DNA from: CAZBRS01 sp964494475
GTDB lineage: Bacteria > Myxococcota_A > UBA9042 > CAZBRS01
Assembly (NCBI GenBank): GCA_964494475.1
Contig: CAZBRS010000071.1
Span: forward strand, 1-22,053
Length of the DNA stretch: 22,053 bases
Direction: 5' to 3'
Numbering within the stretch: position 1 is the first letter of the stretch; each line of letters starts with the position of its first letter. Below are positions 7,264 to 14,707 of the stretch, in pieces. The notes below the pieces were generated by a model. That model was given only the letters and a program-made list of their open reading frames with translations, did not search any database and had not been told where the DNA came from. The translations under genes and the position numbers were made by a program.

Positions 7264-9204
7264 ATGCACACCGACTTCCTCTCGTTCGACGCCTACCAGC
7301 ACCTGGGACTGCGGTGCGGCCTCGAGGTGCACCAGCAGCTTCGCACCCGGCACAAGCTCTTCTGCAAGTGCCCGAACACCACGTACACCGACCGCTACGA
7401 CGCCGAGATCCTGCGCCACATGCGGCCCACGCTCTCCGAGATGGGCGAGTACGACCGCACGGCGCTCATGGAGTTCCGCACGCGCAAGGAGATCCTGTAC
7501 CGCCTGAACCGCGAGCGCGTGTGCACCTACGAGATCGACGACGCGCCGCCCTTCGACCTGAACCGCGAGGCGCTCGAGATCGCCATCGAGATCGCGGGCC
7601 TCTTCCACTGCAACATCGTGGGCGAGATCCACATCGCGCGAAAGCAGTACCTCGACGGCAGCATCCCCACCGGCTTCCAGCGCACCATGATCGTGGGCCT
7701 CGAGGGCTGGTTCCCCATGAACGGCCGGCGCATCCGCGTGCGGCAGCTCAGCCTCGAGGAGGACGCCTGCCGCGAGATCAGCGACGTGGGGCACCGCCGC
7801 ACCTACTTCACCGACCGCCTGTGCATCCCGCTCATCGAGGTGGTCACCGAGCCCGACTTCCGCACCCCCGAGGAGGCCATGCAGGGCGCCGAGGTCATCC
7901 GGCGCACCACGCGCGTCACGGGCAAGGTGCGGCGCGGCGCGGGCTCCACGCGGCAGGACACCAACGTCAGCGTGTCGGGCGGCGATCGCGTCGAGATCAA
8001 GGGCGTGCCGGGTACGCGCTACATCCCGCACCTCGTGCACTGGGAGGGCATCCGCCAGCGCGCGCTGCTCGAGATCGCGGCCACGCTGAAGCACCGCGGC
8101 CTCACGCGCGACGACTTCACCGACGCCTGGCTCGACGTGACCGACCTCGTGCGGCTCACCACCTGGCCGCCTCTCCGCGACGCCCTCGCGAAGGGCCACG
8201 TGGCCCGCGCCATCAAGCTGCCACGCTTCACGGGCATCTTGAACCACAGCCTGGGGCAGCGCCGGCGCTTCGTCGACGAGGTGCGCGACCGCGTGCGCGT
8301 GGTGGCCTGCCTGGACGGCAATCCCAACCTGCTCTACGGCGAGGACCCCAGCCCCAACGTGGCCCAGCGCATCTGGCAGCGAGCCGCCACGGCGCTGGGC
8401 GCCGGAGAGCACGACAGCCTGGTGCTGGTGTGGGGACCGGCGCGCGACGTGCAGACGGCCGCCGAGGAGGTGCTCTGGCGCTGCCGCGACGCGTTGCTGG
8501 GCGTGCCGCCCGACACGCGCCAGGTCGAGGAGGACGGCACCACGCGCTTCGAGCGCGTGCTCGCGGGGCCGAACCGCATGTACCCCGACACCGACATGCC
8601 GCCGGTGGCCATCACGGCCGAGCAGCTGGCGCGCATCGCGGCCGCATCTCCCGCCCCGCCGTGGGAGCGCTACGACGTGCTCACGAAGGAGTACGGGCTG
8701 CCCCACGACGCGGCCGACGCGCTCATCCTCGACGGCAACGCCGACCTCTACCTGCGGGCCGTGCGCGAGGTGGGCGCGCCTCCGCGCTTCGCCAGCCACC
8801 TGCTGACCAACGCCTACCGCCGCCTGCAGCGCCGCTGGGAGGCGCCCGAGCGCATCCCCGAGCAGGGGGTGCTCGACTTCTTCCGGGCCTACGTCGACGG
8901 GCGGTTCACCCGCGAGGTCGCGTACCGGGTGCTCGAGCGCCTGGCCCACGACCCGGCCGCGGGCATCGACGGGGCGCTCGCCGGCGTGCCGGTGCGCGAG
9001 AAGCTCTCGAAGCTCGACCTCGACGCGTGCGTGCACCCCGCGCTCGAGGCCGAGCGCGCCCTCCTGACGTCGCGTCCGCGCGCGAAGGCCGAGCACGTCG
9101 CCATGGGCCTGGTGCGCGAGGCCACCGAGGGCCGGGCCCGCGGCCCCGAGATCCGCCAGAGCGTGGCGCGCTGGTTCGATCTGGAGGAGGTGATCGCCCC
9201 ATGA
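7264..9204 (+). CDS. gatE: Glu-tRNA(Gln) amidotransferase subunit E (archaeal-type GatDE)
   Basis: This 646-residue protein is the tRNA-binding and transamidase/kinase subunit that activates Glu-tRNA(Gln) and converts it to Gln-tRNA(Gln) with ammonia from GatD. GatB/GatE motifs are present: GLEVHQQL with E21 and H23, the LFCKC pair C34/C36, LEEDA (E165/E166), IPLIEVVTEPD (E192, E196) and STRQDTNVSV. The features that distinguish GatE from GatB are the AspRS-like GAD insertion (about residues 310-425, entered through AIKLPRFTGIL), the GPNRMYPDTDMPP motif after it, and the total length. The ATG has AGGAGGG at 7250-7256, 7 nt upstream. Its stop overlaps the gatD start by 4 bp (ATGA), which implies coupled translation. 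GatDE is described as archaeal, yet base composition here matches the neighbours. Confidence 0.93.
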   Translation: MHTDFLSFDAYQHLGLRCGLEVHQQLRTRHKLFCKCPNTTYTDRYDAEILRHMRPTLSEMGEYDRTALMEFRTRKEILYRLNRERVCTYEIDDAPPFDLNREALEIAIEIAGLFHCNIVGEIHIARKQYLDGSIPTGFQRTMIVGLEGWFPMNGRRIRVRQLSLEEDACREISDVGHRRTYFTDRLCIPLIEVVTEPDFRTPEEAMQGAEVIRRTTRVTGKVRRGAGSTRQDTNVSVSGGDRVEIKGVPGTRYIPHLVHWEGIRQRALLEIAATLKHRGLTRDDFTDAWLDVTDLVRLTTWPPLRDALAKGHVARAIKLPRFTGILNHSLGQRRRFVDEVRDRVRVVACLDGNPNLLYGEDPSPNVAQRIWQRAATALGAGEHDSLVLVWGPARDVQTAAEEVLWRCRDALLGVPPDTRQVEEDGTTRFERVLAGPNRMYPDTDMPPVAITAEQLARIAAASPAPPWERYDVLTKEYGLPHDAADALILDGNADLYLRAVREVGAPPRFASHLLTNAYRRLQRRWEAPERIPEQGVLDFFRAYVDGRFTREVAYRVLERLAHDPAAGIDGALAGVPVREKLSKLDLDACVHPALEAERALLTSRPRAKAEHVAMGLVREATEGRARGPEIRQSVARWFDLEEVIAP

Positions 9205-10616
9205 GTGAGACCACGACGAGCAAGCCCACCGTCCCCAGCGACCGCTACCGTGGCTACAAGGGCCGCGCCCTCGACGTGCTGAAGCAGTTCGGCGTGGGCG
9301 TGTGGAGCCAGGCCACCGTGCGCACCACGCGCGGCACGGTCGAGGGCCTGATCCTGCCGCGCTCCGAGACCTTCGACGACCTGCACGTCGTCCTCAAGCT
9401 CGACAGCGGCTACAACATCGGCCTCGACATCACGACCATCGAGGACATGGTCGAGAAGTCGTTCCGCAAGGCCGACTACCACATCCCCGAGCGCGTGGTG
9501 CCGCGAAACCCGGCGCTGCCCGACGTCAAGCTGCTCGGCACCGGCGGCACCATCGCGAGCCGCCTCGACTACCGCACCGGCGCGGTCATCCCCAGCTTCA
9601 GCCCGGGCGAACTGTACGGCGCCGTGCCCGAGCTGGCCGAGATCAGCAACCTCGACACCGAGAAGATCTTCGGCATCTTCAGCGAGAACATGAGCCGCGA
9701 GCAGTACATCGGCGCGGCGCTGAAGTGCGGCGAGGCCATCCGGGCCGGCTTCAAGGGCATCGTCATCGGCCACGGCACCGACACCATGGCCCACACGGCG
9801 GCGGTGCTCAGCTACATGGTGCAGAACTCGCCCATCCCCATCGTCATGGTGGGCTCTCAGCGCTCGTCCGACCGACCGTCGTCCGACGCGGCGCTGAACC
9901 TCATCCACGCGGTCACGGCGGCGGGCTACGGCGACATCGCCGAGACGCTCGTGTGCATGTTCGGGCCCACCAGCGACGAGTACGGCCTGCTGCACCGCGG
10001 CACCCGCGTGCGCAAGATGCACAGCAGCTACCGCAGCACCTTCCGCACCGTCGGCGACATCCCCGTGGCCATGGTCACGCGCGAGCACGTGATCCCGCTG
10101 CGCGACGACTACAACCACCGGCGCGACGACACCAACGTGACCATCGACGCCGTGTACGACGACCGCGTCACGCTCTTGTGGTTCTACCCGGGCATGAAGC
10201 CCGACATCATGAAGGCCATGGTCGACATGGGCTACCGCGGCATCGTCATCGGGGGCACGGGGCTCGGCCACGTGAACCGGCCCATGTACGAGGCCCTGAA
10301 GTACGCCCAGGACAAGGGCGTGCACGTCTACATGACCGTGCAGACGCTCTGGGGCTACGTGCAGATGTACGTGTACGAGACCGGCCGCGAGATGATGGAG
10401 CTCGGCGTCATCCCCACGGGCAACATGCTGCCCGAGGCCGCCTTCATGAAGCTCAGCTGGGTGCTGGCCCACACCGACGACCGCGACGAGGTGCGGCGCA
10501 TGATGCTGACGCCCATCGCCAGCGAGATCACCGAGCGCGAGCCCCACGACGGCTACCTCATCTACCAGGGCGGCATCCCCGAGGTCGAGGAGTTCGTCTC
10601 CAGGCACCTGAAATAG
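9201..10616 (+). CDS. gatD: Glu-tRNA(Gln) amidotransferase subunit D (asparaginase-like)
   Basis: This 471-residue glutaminase subunit releases ammonia from an amide donor and channels it to GatE. An N-terminal extension precedes the GatD-specific small beta-domain (about residues 18-90: YKGRALDVLKQFGVGVW and following). The L-asparaginase I/II-like domain comes next, with the first catalytic Thr in LGTGGTIAS (T114), the second site GHGTDTM (T193-D194) and the lysine in TRVRKMHS (K272). The C-terminal stretch MLPEAAFMKLSWVLAHTDD is also typical of GatD rather than a free asparaginase. All catalytic residues are intact. The start codon overlaps the gatE stop. The next gene begins only 24 bp downstream, so a three-gene transcript is likely. 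Confidence 0.94.
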   Translation: MSETTTSKPTVPSDRYRGYKGRALDVLKQFGVGVWSQATVRTTRGTVEGLILPRSETFDDLHVVLKLDSGYNIGLDITTIEDMVEKSFRKADYHIPERVVPRNPALPDVKLLGTGGTIASRLDYRTGAVIPSFSPGELYGAVPELAEISNLDTEKIFGIFSENMSREQYIGAALKCGEAIRAGFKGIVIGHGTDTMAHTAAVLSYMVQNSPIPIVMVGSQRSSDRPSSDAALNLIHAVTAAGYGDIAETLVCMFGPTSDEYGLLHRGTRVRKMHSSYRSTFRTVGDIPVAMVTREHVIPLRDDYNHRRDDTNVTIDAVYDDRVTLLWFYPGMKPDIMKAMVDMGYRGIVIGGTGLGHVNRPMYEALKYAQDKGVHVYMTVQTLWGYVQMYVYETGREMMELGVIPTGNMLPEAAFMKLSWVLAHTDDRDEVRRMMLTPIASEITEREPHDGYLIYQGGIPEVEEFVSRHLK

Positions 10617-10629
10617 GCCCCCAGGGGAC

Positions 10630-10633
10630 GGAG
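10630..10633 (+). promoter_or_regulatory. Ribosome binding site that decides a TTG start
   Basis: GGAG stands 7 nt before the TTG at 10641. No ATG or GTG gives a complete lipoprotein signal peptide here, so the TTG is chosen. Confidence 0.6.
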
Positions 10634-10640
10634 TCACGAT

Positions 10641-11813
10641 TTGCGTCTTCCCGCCGTGCTCGTGCCGTTGATGCTGCTCGCTCTCCTGGCCTGCTCGCGT
10701 GACGATCAGGAGGAGCGGCGCCTCGACACCCGCGACCCCGACGCGCCCGAGGCCGACGTGGTGGACGACTCCGGCGTCGAGCCCGAGCTCGACGCCGCGC
10801 CCGAGGCCGCTCCCGACCTGCCCGCCGAAGGCCTCGCGGAGGCCGACGCCGGTCCCGACGTGACGACCCCGGCGCCCGTGGTGTTCCTGGCCGAGGCCTC
10901 GTTCGACGACAAGACCACGCTGAAGGCCATGTTCGACGTGCTCGATCACGCCACGACCACGCTCGACATCGCGCACTTCGAGGCCAATGACGATCCGATC
11001 GTCGACGCCCTGTTGAACTCGCTGAAGAAGGCCAAGGCCCGCGGCGTGAAGGTTCGCGTGATGCTCGACGACGACGTGGACGAGAACCAGGCGGCGATCG
11101 ACACGCTCGTCGCGGCGGGCATCGACGCGCGCCTCGACAACGCCACGCGAACGCTGCACGACAAGCTGATCATCGCCGACGAGGCGGTCACGCTCTTCGG
11201 CTCGACCAACTGGTCCGAGACCTCGCTGAAGTACAGCCACGAGGCCAACGTGCTGCTGCGCGACGCGCTGGTGGGGCAAAAGGCGTCGGAGTACTTCCAG
11301 GCGCTGTGGGACAATCCCCAGGACCTGAAGGACCTGCCCCGCGTGACCACGCCCCACGCCGTGGTGGCGTTCGACCGCGACACCGTCGACCTGCTGCGCG
11401 AGCAGATCCGGGCGGCCTCGAGCCGCGTGCTGCTCGTGTACTACGACATCAGCCTGGCGTCCGACGAGATCCGTACGATCATGGACGAGGTGCAGGGCGC
11501 AAAGCAGCGCGGCGCCCAGGTCACGATCATCCTCGAGTACAACGACTGGGACGAGATCGTGAACGACATCAACGCCGAGTCGGCCGCCTGGCTGCAGGCC
11601 AAGGGCATCCAGGTGCTGGCCGACCCCGTCGACGAGCAGACCCACGCCAAGCTGGCCATCTGCGACGACGTGGTGGTGGTCTCGAGCGGCAACCTGTCGT
11701 ACGAGAGCCTCTACAAGGACCACGAGATCGCCGCGACCAGCGCCGATCCGCAGGTGCTGGCCGACGCGCTGGCGTGGTTCCAGGCGATGAAGGCGCTCTC
11801 GGCCGTCTATTAA
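10641..11813 (+). CDS. Phospholipase D-like (double HKD) lipoprotein
   Basis: This 390-residue protein starts at a TTG. A short hydrophobic signal ends in LLAC (Cys18), followed by an acidic, Pro/Ala-rich linker to about residue 75. Two HxK(x4)D motifs define a complete PLD active site: HDKLIIAD (H173, K175, D180), followed by FGSTNWSE, and HAKLAICD (H335, K337, D342), followed by SSGNLSYES. PLD-superfamily enzymes cleave phosphodiesters in phospholipids or nucleic acids, and the sequence does not tell which. Envelope location favours a lipid or extracellular DNA substrate. It lies 24 bp behind gatD, so it is probably co-transcribed, although no functional link is evident. Its TAA stop overlaps the stop of the convergent hemerythrin gene in a shared TTAA. 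Confidence 0.9.
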   Translation: MRLPAVLVPLMLLALLACSRDDQEERRLDTRDPDAPEADVVDDSGVEPELDAAPEAAPDLPAEGLAEADAGPDVTTPAPVVFLAEASFDDKTTLKAMFDVLDHATTTLDIAHFEANDDPIVDALLNSLKKAKARGVKVRVMLDDDVDENQAAIDTLVAAGIDARLDNATRTLHDKLIIADEAVTLFGSTNWSETSLKYSHEANVLLRDALVGQKASEYFQALWDNPQDLKDLPRVTTPHAVVAFDRDTVDLLREQIRAASSRVLLVYYDISLASDEIRTIMDEVQGAKQRGAQVTIILEYNDWDEIVNDINAESAAWLQAKGIQVLADPVDEQTHAKLAICDDVVVVSSGNLSYESLYKDHEIAATSADPQVLADALAWFQAMKALSAVY

Positions 11814-12457
11814 TCCGGATCCGGCCTCGGCACCGGGCGCTCGCCCGATTCGAGCCTCGCCACGACCTCGTCCCACGTGGGGAACGGCACGCCACGCCGC
11901 GTACACAGCCGACGGGCGGCCTCCTCCTCGACGACGGGCATCTCGAGGCGACCCGCTTCGACCGGCCGGTGCCGCAGCTCCCACCCCAATTGCCGCTGGG
12001 CCCCCGACGAGAGCGCGTTCTGCAGCAGCGCGTACAGGTACCCGTCCTCTCGGTGCAGGTGGTCCATGGTGAGGTCCAGGTAGGCTTTGAACATGGCAGG
12101 GAAGGAGGCCTCGACCGTGGCGTCACCCGCGATCAAGCGCTCGTGGTGGTCCTTCAACCGGCGAAAGGCCTCCCGCGCTCCGTCGTGTTCTCCCGCGATC
12201 GACTGCATCGCGAGCGAGGCCGCGGCGGTGCCCATGGCACGCAGCACGGGCACCAGGAAGCGCTCTTCGTTGCCGAAGTGCCAGGCGTCGACGTAGACCT
12301 CGAAGAAGTCGAGGATGATCGCGTACTCCTGCCGAGCCTCCTCCGAGGCCGTCGAACCGTCGTCGAGCGTGCGGGCCGCCGCGTCGACGGCCTCGATGAC
12401 CCGGTGCTCCCAGTAGACCTGGGCCGTGGCTCCGAGGGAGGCTTCGGTGATCGTCAT
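11810..12457 (-). CDS. Hemerythrin-like (HHE) domain protein
   Basis: This 215-residue cytosolic protein has a four-helix HHE-type domain in its first 150 or so residues. Candidate di-iron ligands are H18 (EHRVIE), H60 and E64 (HFGNEERFLVPVL), H91 (GEHDGAREAF) and H133 with E137 (HLHREDGYLYALL). Such proteins bind oxygen or nitric oxide or sense redox state. About 60 further residues, charged and Pro-rich at the end, extend past the domain and are not recognised. The ATG at 12457 has AGGAG about 10 nt upstream, somewhat far. It is transcribed divergently from the FGE-like lipoprotein and converges with the PLD gene, sharing a 4-bp stop overlap. Confidence 0.88.
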   Translation of the reverse strand: MTITEASLGATAQVYWEHRVIEAVDAAARTLDDGSTASEEARQEYAIILDFFEVYVDAWHFGNEERFLVPVLRAMGTAAASLAMQSIAGEHDGAREAFRRLKDHHERLIAGDATVEASFPAMFKAYLDLTMDHLHREDGYLYALLQNALSSGAQRQLGWELRHRPVEAGRLEMPVVEEEAARRLCTRRGVPFPTWDEVVARLESGERPVPRPDPD

Positions 12458-12486
12458 GGGGCGGGTGCTCCTGTCTCACCCTGAAA

Positions 12487-12514
12487 AAGATAAGGCGCCC
12501 GAGGTCGGCGTCAA
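12487..12514 (-). promoter_or_regulatory. Candidate promoter for the hemerythrin-like gene
   Basis: Minus-strand TTGACG (12514-12509) is separated by 16 bp from TATCTT (12492-12487), 30 bp upstream of the ATG. This is one of the better consensus matches in the window. Confidence 0.45.
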
Positions 12515-12576
12515 CGCGAAAACAATAATCCATATATGCACTTAGACCTGAGGAATGCACGCCCTTCGTTCCGGCG

Positions 12577-12606
12577 TTGACGCGCGCCCCGGGTCGGGCC
12601 TACATA
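12577..12606 (+). promoter_or_regulatory. Candidate promoter for the FGE-like lipoprotein
   Basis: TTGACG (12577-12582) and TACATA (12601-12606) are 18 bp apart. The start codon follows 38 bp later, with GAGG at 12636-12639. Confidence 0.35.
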
Positions 12607-12644
12607 GTGAAAAGCCCTGACACCCCCTACGTTGCGAGGTCCCC

Positions 12645-13667
12645 ATGCGAAGCTCTCTGGCGGTTCTCTGGGCCAGCCTGATCGTGGTGCTCGGGGTCGC
12701 GTGCGGCGATCCTGGCAAGAAGACCACCCCCGACGACGTGGGCGACGACGCCGACCTCCACGCCGGCGACGTGGCGCCTGACGTCGGCGCGGAGGTGCCC
12801 GCGCCCGAGTGCACCGCCGACGCCGACTGCGCGCCCGGGGTCTGCGACCTGCAGCGCTGCTGGCCCGCGCCGGCCGTCGTGGTCGCCGTGCCCGCGGGGT
12901 CCTTCTGGATGGGCTGCGACGGGGTGCGCGACCAGGGCTGCGAGGGCAACGGCCTGGGCGGTCACTTCGACAAGCCCTATCACCGGGTCGAGGTGCCGGC
13001 GTTCTCGATCGACAAGCTCGAGACCACCGTGGCCGAGTACGCGCACTGCGTGGCCGCGGGGTCGTGCACGCTGCCGGAGCAGCAGCCCGAGTGCACCTGG
13101 AGTGCCGGCCAGGCGTCGAACCTGCCGCTCACCTGCGTGTCGTGGGAGCAGGCCACGGCCTACTGCGCCTGGCGCGGGGCGCGCCTCTGCACCGAGTCCG
13201 AGTGGGAGAAGGCCTCGCGCGGCGGTTGCGAGACGCTGCCCGTCGACCAGCAGGCCGACTGCGCCGCCCACCAGCGCCTGAACCCCTGGGGCGACGCGAC
13301 CGCCACCTGCGACCTGGCGGTGATGGACGAGCCCACGGGCTCGGGGGGCGGGTGCGGCACCGACTGGCCGCTGGCCGTGGGCTCGAAGCCCGCCGGGGCC
13401 AGCCCCTACGGTCTGCTCGACGCCGTGGGCAACGTGGGCGAGTGGGTCGAGGATTGCTTCGAGCAGGACTACAACGACGCCCCCGTCGATGGCAGCGCGC
13501 GCGCCGAGTGCACGTGGCCCGTCGGCGACTGGCTGTCGGGTAAGTACCGCGTGCACCGCGGTTCGGGCTGGAACCAGGCCGTGTGGTTCCAGCGCGGCGC
13601 CCAGCGCGGCGCCGATCCTGCCACCGGCACCTTTACGAACGTCGGCATCCGGTGCTGCCAGCCCTGA
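12645..13667 (+). CDS. Lipoprotein with formylglycine-generating-enzyme-like (SUMF1) domain
   Basis: This 340-residue lipoprotein has its lipobox in GVAC (Cys20) and an acidic linker. A single short Cys motif follows (CTADADCAPGVCDLQRC, residues 56-72), and then a full FGE/SUMF1-type domain to the end. Domain hallmarks are VPAGSFWMG near residue 83, ETTVAEYAHCV, VSWEQATAYCAWRGARLCTESEWEKA in pieces across the middle, YGLLDAVGNVGEWVED, and the closing YRVHRGSGW with NVGIRC. The paired active-site cysteines that oxidise sulfatase peptides in true FGE are not at the expected place before the C-terminal GIRC, so sulfatase activation is unlikely. A binding or structural role at the cell surface is more plausible. 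GAGG lies 5 nt before the ATG. It appears monocistronic. Confidence 0.9.
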   Translation: MRSSLAVLWASLIVVLGVACGDPGKKTTPDDVGDDADLHAGDVAPDVGAEVPAPECTADADCAPGVCDLQRCWPAPAVVVAVPAGSFWMGCDGVRDQGCEGNGLGGHFDKPYHRVEVPAFSIDKLETTVAEYAHCVAAGSCTLPEQQPECTWSAGQASNLPLTCVSWEQATAYCAWRGARLCTESEWEKASRGGCETLPVDQQADCAAHQRLNPWGDATATCDLAVMDEPTGSGGGCGTDWPLAVGSKPAGASPYGLLDAVGNVGEWVEDCFEQDYNDAPVDGSARAECTWPVGDWLSGKYRVHRGSGWNQAVWFQRGAQRGADPATGTFTNVGIRCCQP

Positions 13668-13688
13668 TTCGAGGAAGCAACAGGCGCC

Positions 13689-13717
13689 TTGACGCAGGGC
13701 GTCGCGTGCGTCAGAGT
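13689..13717 (+). promoter_or_regulatory. Candidate promoter with inverted repeat upstream of the reductase gene
   Basis: TTGACG (13689-13694) and CAGAGT (13712-13717) are 17 bp apart. A 7-bp inverted repeat TGACGCA (13690-13696)/TGCGTCA (13707-13713) lies between and over them. This placement suits a repressor site, but a short repeat like this could be chance. Confidence 0.35.
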
Positions 13718-13754
13718 CGGCAGCGTTCGAATCCGTCACACTGAGGGGGAAGTC

Positions 13755-14680
13755 ATGGAGATCAAGGGGAGCGTCGTTCTGGTGACCGGAAGCGCGCGGG
13801 GTATCGGGTACTCGGTCGCCGAGTACTTCGCGAAGCTGGGGGCGCGCATCGTGCTCTGCGACATGCTCGAGGCCGAGTTGACCGAGGCGGCGGCGAAGCT
13901 CGCGGCCGACACCGGGGCCGAGGTGGCGTCGTTCCCGTGCAACGTGACCGACGCCGAGTCCGTGGGCAAGCTCTACGCGGGCATCGACGCGCGCTTCGGG
14001 CGGGTCGACGTGGCGGTGCTGAACGCGGGCATCATCCGCGACGCGCTGCTCGTCAAGAAGAACAAAGAGACGGGAGAGCTCGGCTTCGGCATGAGCCTCG
14101 ATCAGTGGAACCAGGTCATCGGCGTGAACCTGACGGGCGTGTTCCTCACGGGTCGCGAGGCGGCCGTGCGCATGGCGAAGCAGGGTCGCGGCGTGATCGT
14201 GCCCATCTCGTCGATCGCACGCTACGGCAACGCGGGCCAGACCAACTACGCGGCCACCAAGGCGGGCGTGGTCGCCATCACCGTGGCGTGGGCCAAGGAG
14301 CTCGCGCGCTACGGTGTTCGCGTGGGCGCGGTCGCCCCGGGCTTCATCGCCACCGAGATGGTGCTGAAGGCCANNNNNNNNNNNNNNNNNNNNNNNNNNN
14401 NNNNNNNNNNNNNNNNNNNNNNNNNNNNNNNNNNNNNNNNNNNNNNNNNNNNNNNNNNNNNNNNNNNNNNNNNCGCGTGGGCGCGGTCGCCCCGGGCTTC
14501 ATCGCCACCGAGATGGTGCTGAAGGCCATGCAGGCCGAGGCCCGCGAGAAGATGGAGAAGATGATCCCCGTCGGCCGCATGGGCCAGCCGGCCGAGATCG
14601 CCCACGCCGTGAAGTTCATCGTCGAGAACGACTACCTGTCGGGCGAGACCATCGACGTCACGGGCGCGTTGCGGCTGTGA
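13755..14680 (+). CDS. FabG-like short-chain dehydrogenase/reductase (interrupted by scaffold gap)
   Basis: Probably a 3-oxoacyl-ACP or acetoacetyl-CoA reductase using NADP(H). The Rossmann motif is TGSARGIG (residues 11-18), NAG at 90-92, and the catalytic set N125, S152, Y165 and K169 (YAATK) is complete. A small insertion after NAGIIRDALL carries KKNKETGELG. The frame runs into 100 Ns at 14374 and resumes afterwards in a different frame. Because the 55 bp before the gap are repeated exactly after it, removing 155 bp rejoins both halves in frame and gives a normal 256-residue enzyme ending VTGALRL. The ATG at 13755 follows a GAGGGGGA at 13743-13750. Substrate cannot be assigned; single-gene context. 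Confidence 0.88.
14319..14373 (+). repeat. 55-bp direct repeat, copy 1 (left edge of scaffold gap)
   Basis: Identical to 14474-14528. It encodes VGAVAPGFIATEMVLKA of the reductase. It ends exactly at the first N, which points to an unresolved contig overlap and not a biological duplication. Confidence 0.95.
14374..14473. other. Scaffold gap of exactly 100 N
   Basis: One hundred undetermined bases, a conventional placeholder length. The flanking exact repeats suggest that the true gap is zero and that the two contigs overlap. Confidence 0.97.
14474..14528 (+). repeat. 55-bp direct repeat, copy 2 (right edge of scaffold gap)
   Basis: Exact copy of 14319-14373, beginning at the first base after the Ns. 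Collapsing it with copy 1 restores the reductase reading frame. Confidence 0.95.
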
Positions 14681-14685
14681 CCAAG

Positions 14686-14707
14686 GGGGCGCGGCAAGCA
14701 GCGCCCC
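14686..14707. terminator. Hairpin between convergent reductase and ABC genes
   Basis: GGGGCGC (14686-14692), an 8-base loop, and GCGCCCC (14701-14707) form a 7-bp GC stem. It starts 6 bp after the reductase stop and touches the stop codon of the minus-strand ABC ATPase gene. There is no T-tract, so its strength as a terminator is uncertain. Confidence 0.4.

Noticed and set aside
7264..10616. The possibility that the whole window is archaeal.
   Set aside because: Lipobox signal peptides, Shine-Dalgarno sites at standard distance, a proBA operon, a DUF4143 ATPase and sigma70-like promoters around and between these genes all indicate a bacterium.
9201..10616. Annotating the second amidotransferase gene as a plain L-asparaginase.
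   Set aside because: The N-terminal beta-domain, the C-terminal LSWVLAHTDD-type region and the 4-bp overlap with gatE identify GatD.
8889..11984. A minus-strand open frame of more than 1000 codons across gatE, gatD and the PLD gene.
   Set aside because: It is antisense to three genes with intact catalytic motifs and has a low-complexity composition; G/C-rich third positions explain the lack of stops.
12645..13667. Calling the FGE-like protein a sulfatase-maturating enzyme.
   Set aside because: The two catalytic cysteines expected near the C-terminus are not present at the equivalent place, and no sulfatase gene is nearby.
14319..14528. Reading the repeated 55-mer as a tandem duplication or the reductase as a frameshifted pseudogene.
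   Set aside because: The copies abut exactly 100 Ns on both sides, and collapsing them restores a perfect catalytic frame. An assembly artefact is far simpler.
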